In this document: piece by piece, positions 56,014 through 64,000 of the stretch
How positions within the stretch are numbered: position 1 is the first letter of the stretch
Layout of the letters: each line of letters begins with the position of its first letter
NCBI GenBank assembly: GCA_026182355.1
Contig: JAPFBL010000103.1
Location: 62,001-126,000 of the forward strand
DNA length: 64,000 bases
Direction: 5' to 3'
Source: Hermatobates lingyangjiaoensis
Lineage: Eukaryota; Arthropoda; Insecta; Hemiptera; Hermatobatidae
Made by a program: the position numbers and the translations under genes
The notes under the pieces: model-generated
What the model saw: only the letters and a program-made list of their open reading frames with translations
What the model was told of the DNA's origin: nothing
Database searches by the model: none

Positions 56014-56311
56014 TTAGGTTGGGTTGCCTTGGCAGTCCCACGAGAGAACACACACACAGGCTGAACAAAGCTCTTCGTAATAACTTATAATCAACATTCT
56101 ACAAATTGAATTGAATTGAATTTAGCACTATTAAAGTCCTAAATATTACCTAACTCAAGTATGTTCAAATTAGAGTTTTTTAATGAATACCTAGCATCGT
56201 ACGGGCTCGGAGAAGACGGCTTAACGTATGAATAAATCGAGGGCCAGTGTTTATGGAACCCCGGAGCTACCAGTCCAGTGGCGAGCAGTTTTGCTATTGA
56301 GCTAACCTGGA
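56014..56311 (-). repeat. Full-length tRNA-derived SINE
   Basis: Tail TTAGGTTGGGTTGCC, AGTCCCACGAGAGAACACAC, body, B-box region (GGGTTCCATAAAC, decayed) and head ending at GTCCAGGTTAGCTCAATAGC on the minus strand. A (GAATT)n-like expansion sits at 56108-56122. Confidence 0.85.
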
Positions 56312-57455
56312 CCCTCCTTTTGACCTTTTAATTTTACGACCACAGTCTGCATCCACCCATGCCTACCAGATACATTTTTCTTTAATTCTGACTTTGAGGA
56401 GATAGTTTATGGTTTGAACCATAATTTACACAAAAGGACTATATAATCCTGACAAATCCCATTGTGATTTATCAAACAGTGTGCAATATAGAGTTATTAA
56501 TGTATTTCGGATTCAGAAAAAATTTTTTTCATTCAAAATCAATTCGAAAAATACCAAAAATAAATTCAGAAGATCTCAAATCCTGTAAATCTATCAAAAA
56601 TCTCAAAGTCAATTTTTTTTTTGTAATTATTTTAACTTACTTGAAGTAAAGTTAAAATAAAAAATCATTTATGTTAAAAACAAAAATTGCATTCATATCT
56701 TATTAGTTGTCCAATCAGTGAGCGTCCGACTGTCGTCGGTCCTCCACTCCTTCCATTGGATGTTTACCAGACGATGAACTCGGAAGTGTTCGAAAAGCGT
56801 AGTTTGAATTAAAAAAACTTCTTTTGTATGAAGACTTTGTATTATCCATTTAACCCAGTAAAATGATTGCATTGATATGTTTGAGAGTGTATAGAGCATT
56901 ATCTTGAGTAGGAGCCGTGTAAAACAGACTTGTAGTTGGTTCTGATTATTGTTTATTTTGCAGTATATCTTGTTAAATATAGATGAAAGCATTATGTTTT
57001 ACTCAATTGCAGCGTGATTCAATACATTTCATGGTTTTTGTTAAAGTTAAATGTATTGAACAATACTTGGAAATCAGTTTGAGATTGTTCGATGTTTTGC
57101 GCCTGTTCTGGGCTTACTTGCCGCCATAACAATCCTTACCTCAACGTGCTCTGAATGCCTACCTCATACTTCCTAATTCCCCTTCTAATCCAATTATTTT
57201 ACATTAATTTATAACATCCATTATATTTTTTTGTTAACTTCAAGTAATTCGAATTGATTTTATCTTTAATTTCATTACTTAGCTAATCGTTTTGTGATAT
57301 TTTATGAAGAAAAACAATGGTCTAAGTGTGATGTGCAATCAATCATTTTAAAAAAATGTATTCATAAATTCCATGTGTTCATTCTAGAAGAAAGTAAGAA
57401 TATTAGTTTTTTAGGTTACTCTAAGAGATGAATTTACCTATATTGTATTTATCCT
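56312..57455. other. AT-rich interval without recognised gene
   Basis: Minus frame 56693-56992 (99 codons) has no recognised domain; at 56770-56810 CGATGAACTCGGAAGTGTTC then GAAAAGCG resembles a decayed family D terminus (compare GTGTTCGAAACGCG). Confidence 0.35.
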
Positions 57456-57770
57456 GTTAGGTTAGGTTAGGTTACAGTGGCAGTCCCACGAGAGAACATA
57501 TATACTTGAGTATTGACCCTTGAAATACCAAACAATTAACATTCTACATTGGGAGGCCCAAATTATGCCGAACTCAAGTGTATTTAGGGAATGGATATTA
57601 TATTGTACAGGCTCATGGCTTTTGGCTTAACGTCATCTATGAGGGAAGACGTGATAAGATTTTATCACCTCTTACGTGAATAAATTGTGTTATATGTGGA
57701 TCCATTGCAAACAAAAGAATAAAGACCTAGAGTGAGATGAGCACGCAAGCCATTGAGCTACTCTGATACT
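57456..57770 (-). repeat. Full-length tRNA-derived SINE
   Basis: Tail GTTAGGTTAGGTTAGGTTAC (CCTAA repeats on minus strand), AGTCCCACGAGAGAACATAT, body, and a head interrupted near 57690-57735 by about 40 extra bases; ends GAGTAGCTCAATGGC on the minus strand. Confidence 0.85.
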
Positions 57771-57961
57771 CAATAAGAACCCATACTAATTCTTGTTAGT
57801 GGCATAGTTTTTTCCATTATAAAACCATCTATATTAGATATAAAATTTCTTGAACTGGTTTTATCTGTACCCAAAGTTTATATATAACGTTTCAGATGGT
57901 GTATTTGGGTATTAGAGTTTATTATGCCTATTTGACTATCCTCAGTTCTTGTTTGTTTTAC
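57771..57961. other. AT-rich spacer next to candidate exon
   Basis: The frame of the candidate exon stays open here (QTRTEDSQIGIINS) to a stop near 57885; otherwise nothing recognised. Confidence 0.3.
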
Positions 57962-58087
57962 CTCAGAAACATTTGCACTGAATTGATGTTCTGCCAACCC
58001 CAGAGTATCCTCTCTGCCATCACGAGTCATTAGATGCCGACGCTTGAAGGCCTGCTCAGTTCTGACAGTCTCTAAACATGCAACCAG
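57962..58087 (-). CDS. Candidate internal exon, unidentified protein
   Basis: A 126-base (42-codon) open block on the minus strand bounded by an AG acceptor (58089-58088, preceded by ATGCATAT) and a GAG|GTAAAA donor (57961-57956). Starting in phase 0 it reads LVACLETVRTEQ, then RRHLMTRDGREDTLGLAE and HQFSANVSE, ending in phase 0. It is clearly richer in G+C than its flanks. The frame continues open past the donor. I do not recognise the family. The acceptor lacks a good polypyrimidine tract, and no neighbouring exon was found, so this could be a pseudogene or transposon piece. Confidence 0.25.
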
Positions 58088-59861
58088 CTATATGCATAAT
58101 CTCATCTTTTCTTGTCAGTGTGTTGCCTAATGCCCCAACAGTTAAAGATGAGCGTTGACAGGAAGCAAGTTCTTGATCCTTAAACTGCATGCTACTAACC
58201 GAATCTTAGGGAAAACACTGTTAGGATTTACACTTTTGGAATTGTTGGGTGTTCTGGATAGGCATATTGCAGCTTTGCATTTCTAGTCAAATAACTAGAA
58301 ACTTAAGATGAAACTTTTTAGACACAACCAAGCAAAGATCTTCCTCTGTTTTAATAGGTGGATAGTCGATAACAAAACGCACGTAAATATCTTATAATAA
58401 TAAATATCTTACCCACTAGTAAATATCACATCCCTCAAGATTCATCAGGGCTGGTTAGTCGGGAGTGTTGAGTATCCAACTCCGGGTTATTTGAAAGAGC
58501 CCTCTCTGACTCGTTAATAATTACTGGATATTTACACATATATCATTTTGGTCTTGTATGTTACCTATCAACTAAAAGCTTTTATCAATTCTAAGTGAAC
58601 CACCAGGCTAACTTTATGGCTATAGCACAGCACTTTAGATGCCTGGTGTTTCTTATTAACTTTGTTGAGGAGTTTGAGTCGGAGTTGGTGAAATTCCCAT
58701 CAGACTCCCAAATCTGACTCTTCTCGGTCAGGCCGAATCCTCATTTTTTTATGCGTATTTAATTCCATCGTAGCTCTACAGTCACCGTACTAGCAATATT
58801 CGATGAGACTATCTACTGCATCCTGACGAGAACAATTACGGATTTTGATAAAGATAAACTCTCTAGGCATTTACTAGTCTTAGTTTAAGTACAACAGACT
58901 CGACGCAACTGCTTCGCTCCCTCAACTTCTTAACACAGTTCACAGTTAATTCAATTATGTATATAAGCAATAACTTGAAACTGATAATTACAACGTTCGC
59001 TATAGTGTGCAAAAGATTCATTGGTTGGTTTATAGCGTGTAATGGGTGAGCTGTAAATTGAAGTCGTAAATGGTATGAGAGCGCAGGCGAAAGTCCTGTG
59101 ACAGGTACCTGAGAGTAGACCGAGGAAGGTGCTTGCAGAATAGGACGCGACGGCGTATGATCGCACGCGAGGCCTTTCTGGATAGTGGTATAGGTGATCG
59201 GCTGAGCTCGCTGTCTATGACTCGTTTAAACGCAGTGTTATAACTGATTCTCTCACGCATTCTCTCACTCTCATAGACTCAAGACCACACCTCACACCAT
59301 TCCTCACCCCCAGCTCCCAATCCATCCCTACACCATTCATGCGATTCCACAACTCCTCCAGTGTATCTTGCCCATATGGCAGGACTGCCACACTTTATAT
59401 CTCATCCAATTAATTCGTTAACTTCTTATCTGTTTCATTAATCTGTCTTCTTGCTTTCTTTACTTGGAAGAAATTGCACCAGATTAGCATATGTTTACAT
59501 ATCATTAAATACTAATGAGTTTGGTGCTTCTTCTGTTCGTCAGGATTGCATTTTTAAGATTGGTAACGGTTGTTTATCCACCTGTTTTCTACATTTTGTT
59601 GTTTGATTCTAATTTGGAAGTCAAATATAAGGATTCATTTACATTTACTATTACTTTAATTTACGATACCTTATTGATATCAGCCCATTGCTGTTAGCTT
59701 AGAATGATGTTTCTATTTTATACGCACCACTTCAAGACAGTGAACATAATATAAACCACAATTAGATTTACTGATCGCTTCTGTAAATCCCATAACATTT
59801 CACGTTATAATAGCGTAGAATTTTTTCTTTTTTTCAAAATAAATAGTAATTTGAGAGGAGT
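58088..59861. other. Mixed-composition interval with a GC-richer block at 59000-59400
   Basis: The block at 59040-59260 is G-rich on plus (GCGCAGGCGAAAGTCC, GGACGCGACGGCGTATG) and 59260-59390 is C-rich (CCTCACCCCCAGCTCCC). A TATATAAG phrase near 58959 precedes it. Overlapping minus frames at 58951-59260 are not recognised. It may be regulatory or an unrecognised element end. Confidence 0.3.
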
Positions 59862-60175
59862 CATAGTAGCCCAGTGGCTTACATGCTTGCTTCTGGACTA
59901 GTAGATCCGGTATTCGATACCCACTCTGGCCATCGATTTATTCACGTGGCAGATTAAAAAAAAATTTATCACGTCGTTCCTTGGAGAGGACGTTAAACTA
60001 CCGATCCCTGTACATATCAAATACTCTTTAAAAATCACTACTCTAAATATACAGGTATGTGAGTTAGGAAAAATTTAAGAATCTCAATGTAGAATATTCA
60101 TTATGTGGTATCATAAAGGGCCAATTTTTGGTCTTTGAGTGTTCTCTCGTGTGACGGCCACTGCAACGAACCTAT
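59862..60175 (+). repeat. Full-length tRNA-derived SINE with A and B boxes
   Basis: A box TAGCCCAGTGG (59867-59877); B-box region GGTATTCGATACC (59909-59921); GATTTATTCACGTGGCAG; body with CGTTAAACTACCG; tail GGTATCATAAAGGGCCAATT and CGGCCACTGCAACGAACCTA at the 3' end. The CCTAA tail is decayed to a single unit. Confidence 0.9.
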
Positions 60176-61169
60176 GTAGTTATTTTTCTTTCTGTGAAGC
60201 AGTTATCATGATGAATTCTGAATATGGTTCGGTGACATTAGTGATTTTTTATCAGAATAGCTAGAAAGCAGATGTTTCTCATTTATACAGAAATCATACT
60301 GAAGGATGATGTTTTCTAAAACCTTTGATTCGTTCCTGGTTATTCTGTTAACTGCATGACATTGTGTTACTACCTTCAACTCATTCATGAAACAAATAAG
60401 TGACTTTCTCCCCGCATCATATTTTCAATATCTCGATAAGATCTTTTTATAAATCTCTGCCCTTGGCATTATAGTTGGAAGGTCCTCAGATATCCATTTT
60501 TTATATAAACAAATGCTGAAATGATCACAAACACTTTCACAACTTTTTCTGTTCTTTGTTTTCCATGATTATACATTCTAAGCTTCCTATCAAGATTGAG
60601 TCATAGTCAGGGTAATACAACAAAAACAATGAAAAGGAAAATATCTTAAAAATCTACATTACAGATCCTTTCACCTCTATATGCAAATTAATTTTATTGT
60701 TTTAAGTTGTACAGCCTTGACAGTAACAAGCTCCTAGTTTGAAAACATGAAATGTATAAATTGTGAAAAATAAGTTGTGATAAAGTGATAAAATAAGAAC
60801 ATTTTAAAAAATTTGTAAAACTTTGAAACCTTATTTATTCTTCATACAGTTTTTCCATGTATTGTTAATGTTCATTACGATATCCTTTGTTTTCTTATCT
60901 ATTTTAACAATATACCAATATTGCTAAAAATTATTTTCCTGATGGGTCAAAATTACAATTACATTACATTACATTACAAAAACAGAGATTGGTGAATCCA
61001 GTGTTTTGGCACACTTATATATATTTTGTGTTATGTAAAAACTCACAAAACTATTCTTGAGTGCATATGGATGAATCTTAAATAACAATAATGGCTGACT
61101 GCGTTGTTGTATTGGAGAAAACACTCTCAACGAAACAATGCTGGTAGTAGGAGGAAAATTGATGGTACA
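60176..61169. other. AT-rich interval without recognised gene
   Basis: A short (ATTAC)n run lies at 60953-60978; no open frame of note. Confidence 0.5.
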
Positions 61170-61400
61170 GCTCAAGGCTATTAGAAAGGCACTGGATTAC
61201 TTCTTTGGGGTCCGTATAACATACATGATACTCTCAGTCTGTGCTTCAGTTGTGACACCTCTGAAAGAAGATCTTTAGTCCGAGAAATACAAAATTATTC
61301 TTCTCAGCAACGCAGCTGACGAATTCCTAATCATATAGAAGTAAAGGGAAATGAAATGGTTGATGGAGCCGTGTTGCTGGCGCCTGTTTTTTTCAAGACT
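61170..61400 (+). pseudogene. LINE RNase H domain fragment
   Basis: Plus-strand translation gives LWGPYNIHDTLSLCFSC, SLVREIQNYSSQQRS, a stop, then RIPNHIEVKGNEMVDGA. The last block is the WIPSHxGIxGNExADxxA motif of retrotransposon RNase H, with the catalytic Asp kept in MVDGA. In intact LINEs this domain degrades the RNA strand after reverse transcription. It has a stop where Trp is expected and no flanking reverse transcriptase. Confidence 0.75.
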
Positions 61401-61810
61401 TTTGGGGTGAAGTCTTTCTTTAAGTAATCCACTCGCTAGTTTTTCGGCTTTTCCTGTTAGTATTTCTGTCTAATGATTGTCTTTTTTAACATTTTTGATA
61501 AGAAAGTGATTAAGATTATAAAATTTAGTTTTGTTTAATTGTGATATTGCGTAGTAGGCGTCCGCCTTAGGTCCACTTTGGGTGTATCAACGAAACTCTT
61601 CTTAACACTTTGCGAATTAGGAATATGGTGAAAACCATATAGGAAAAAGGCTCCTCTTCAAAACATCAACCTGATCTGCTTATTATCGTTTAGTTGAAAA
61701 GCTGAGGCACTTGGCTAATCAAAACAGATTCACAGGTTCATAAGCCGTTTTTTTTCTTGGGAGTTGCATTTTAACATTCGAGAACAGTATATTAAAGGAC
61801 GAGGACCGAC
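61401..61810. other. Interval between LINE fragment and tandem repeat
   Basis: Nothing recognised. Confidence 0.45.
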
Positions 61811-62310
61811 TATTAATGCTCGAAGAGCCACATTTGGCATGGAAGCTGCATATTAATGCTCTAAGAGCCACATGTGGCATGGAAGCTGCATATTAATGAT
61901 CGAAGAGTCACATGTGGTATGGAAGCTGCATATTAATGCTCGCAGAGCCACATGTGATATGGAAGCTGCGTATTAATGATCGAAGAGCCACATGTGGCAT
62001 GGAAGCTGCATATTAATGATCGAAGAGTCACATGTGGTATGGAAGCTGCATATTAATGCTCGCAGAGCCACATGTGACAAGGAAGTTGCGTATTAATGAT
62101 CGAAGAGCCACATGTGGCATGGAAGCTTGATATTAATGATTGAAGAGCCACTTGTGCATGGAAGCTACATATTAATGCTCGCAGAGCCACATATGGCATG
62201 GAAGCTGCATATTAATGCTCGCAGAGCCACATCTGGCATGGAAGCTTCATATTAATGATCGAAGAGCACATGTGGCTCATGAGCTGCATATTTATGTTTG
62301 AAAACCTTAA
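61811..62310. repeat. 40-bp tandem repeat, about 12 units
   Basis: Unit landmarks: TATTAATGCTCGAAGAGCCA, then CATGTGGCATGGAAGCTGCA. Spacing is 40 bp from 61811 to about 62131, then slightly irregular to about 62310. Most units contain CCACATGTGG, a 10-base palindrome with an E-box core. An alternating GCTCG / GATCG variant suggests an 80-bp higher-order period over part of the array. Confidence 0.9.
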
Positions 62311-63664
62311 CATATGTGGCTCGGAAGCTGCAGCTCCTCAACTGTACACTAATATTGGAATGGTCGCATGTGGCTTGTGAGTCATTCGCATATTAATATT
62401 GCAAGAATATTTATAGAAATATATATATATATATCTCTTATTTTTAAGATATTAGGACATCCAAGTACGTAATAGGAGTCCTGACTTATGTCGTGTGGAC
62501 CAGTAATACCCAACAGACTATCTGCAGCCTCTCCTTGTACCCCTGTCACCGAAATGGGCCCTCGTACATTGAAGTCCCTCCAAAGGTAGATGGCTAGTTG
62601 CTGAATAGCTAAGCTCCTGAGTAGTTAGCTGCACACCTCCGAAATGAGCACTAAATAACTCCTGTATAATGCCGCATCTTATGAACCTCGGAGGTGATAA
62701 TAAAATAGATATTTCTCGTCTTGTTTTTCAGCGCGACTCGACTTTATCCACATTTATCCCGACGTTATCTGTATGCTGTATAAGGGGTATAAGGTATTTT
62801 CACTTCTTTTTTTTTTTTTTTTGATATATTGGAAAAGAGATTTACTCCTTTAGAAAAGACATGCGGTGTGTATTGAATAGAAAATCAAAGCATAGGCTCG
62901 GTGAAATAAGCCAAAGGATATATGGAGGGGGAATGCAGGGGGTTTAATAGGGAAGGTCAGGAGATTTAGGACGCTGTGGAGGTGTATTTAGGAGGGATCA
63001 GCGGTGTGGATTGAAGAGCGGTCGTCAAGTGAGATCTCTGGAGTGGGGCGGCAGAAGTGGGGGCAAACTAGGTCAGACACCAGCGAGTGTCACTGACCTT
63101 GAACGTACCAAACTTCATCCCCTTTACAAACCTATTATCCACCCCCTCCTGTTTTTTTTCATCCCTTACACACAGATAGTCTCTAATACACTCATTAATT
63201 AGGTAATTAGTTTTTAATGTAGAATATTACTGATTAAGTACGAAATGTATGAATATTTAAAAAACCGTTCGAATTCAAATATATTCTCTGAAATTTGTCA
63301 ATATAAAAGTCAGTTGTCTGTATGTTCGTTCGCACTATAATAATTCCCATATGGTATCTAATTTCAACTGTAGGGGGGGGGGGGGGGTATAATTTGTTTC
63401 AAAATTTCCAGGTCAACTTTTAAAGGAAAAACAAATTTATGCATTTTTTTATTTTTTTTATTGTTAGAGAACAACATGCTCCACCAGAAAGCATTACATG
63501 CATTAAAATCTTTAATGTTACACAATAATTCTTATTATATTATGATAATGCAGCTTAAATATATAATAATTTAACAATGATAATAATAACAATAATGATA
63601 ACAGAGTAATCAGGTCTACTGAAAAACATAATACAGGCTATTATAATTTAATTAAGTAAATTGA
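62311..63664. other. Interval without recognised gene; G-rich block at 62920-63090
   Basis: The plus strand at 62920-63090 is G-rich (GGAGGGGGAATGCAGGGGG; GGAGTGGGGCGGCAG). A 15-base G run lies at 63373-63387. A 63-codon frame at 63011-63202 is not recognised. Confidence 0.4.
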
Positions 63665-63960
63665 AATATCCATCCACCACTTCTTTAAGGCACTGACTAG
63701 GCCCTCGTCCAACAAAGCTGCAAACTGTGGGGGCCACGCACCTCCGGTAGTCACCACTTGCCTCTCCGAGTTCAACTCAAAGCAGTCGAACAGTATGTGT
63801 TGAACTGTTTGAGGAGACCTGCCGTCGCAGTTACACCCATGAGAGTTTACAAGCTTCAGGCGGTGGAGATAGTGGCCAAATCTTCATGCCCTGTTAGAAA
63901 CTGGGTCAGTTTCCAATCCACTTTGAGGTTGTCATACAATTTAAAAATCTGGAGTGGCAT
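63665..63960 (-). pseudogene. LINE ORF2 C-terminal region
   Basis: Minus-strand translation: KLTQFLTGHEDLATIST, frameshift near 63873, then HRLKLVNSHGCNCDGR, SPQTVQHILFDCFELNSER and GGAWPPQFAALLDEGLVSAL. LTQFLTGHxxxxxYLHRFKL ... CxCG ... QTVxHxLFxC is the conserved C-terminal block after RNase H in R1/Jockey/LOA-type LINEs. The sequence runs on to the window edge. A plus-strand frame at 63758-63979 is only its shadow. Confidence 0.85.
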
Positions 63961-64000
63961 ACACTCAACTTTACTATAAGTAAACATAATATCAAATCAT

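Overview
This window looks like repeat-dense, AT-rich intergenic or intronic DNA from an animal nuclear genome. I find no intact host gene. An arthropod is the most likely source, for three reasons: the retroposon mix (Penelope-like elements with GIY-YIG endonucleases, tRNA-derived SINEs, LINEs, a Helitron, a pogo/Tigger element and hAT ends), the TTAGG/CCTAA tails on the SINEs, and the many (TA)n tracts. The species cannot be named from the sequence.

Layout. 0-9 kb: a divergent SINE head, two inverted-repeat hammerhead-type Penelope-like (PLE) ends, a full-length SINE, and a palindromic PLE end at 8.69-8.86 kb. 9.5-13.2 kb: a SINE, the 3' end of a Helitron helicase gene, and a 1250-bp pogo/Tigger-like element with TA target duplication. 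14.3-23.6 kb: a cluster of one PLE family (family A), two copies of which lie in a 3.3-kb direct tandem duplication (16127-22751). 24.2-25.4 kb: a 1.26-kb palindrome whose two arms both encode the same GIY-YIG endonuclease domain. 28.5-29.3 kb: a PLE reverse-transcriptase fragment and another palindromic PLE end. 30.97-31.58 kb: a hAT-type non-autonomous element with 8-bp target duplication. 33-46 kb: many SINEs, more inverted PLE ends, and at 46.3-46.7 kb the C-terminus of a LINE whose 3' tail is the same as the SINE 3' tail. 47-53 kb: mostly unique AT-rich DNA, long (CT)n(TA)n tracts and an inverted pair of hammerhead-type ends. 54.8-55.6 kb: a minisatellite of about 102 bp. 56-60 kb: SINEs, with one candidate exon on the minus strand at 57962-58087. 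61-64 kb: two decayed LINE RNase H regions and a 40-bp tandem repeat.

How the parts relate. Nearly every recognisable element is a retroposon fragment. PLE ends carry hammerhead-ribozyme-like cores (CTGANGA, stem II, GAAA, then a short self-complementary stem III) and are usually found as head-to-head inverted pairs next to (TA)n. The tRNA-headed SINEs share a central body and a 3' tail ending in CCTAA repeats. The same tail follows a LINE stop codon, which points to that LINE as the SINEs' partner. All protein calls come from reading translated motifs by eye; no database search was possible.
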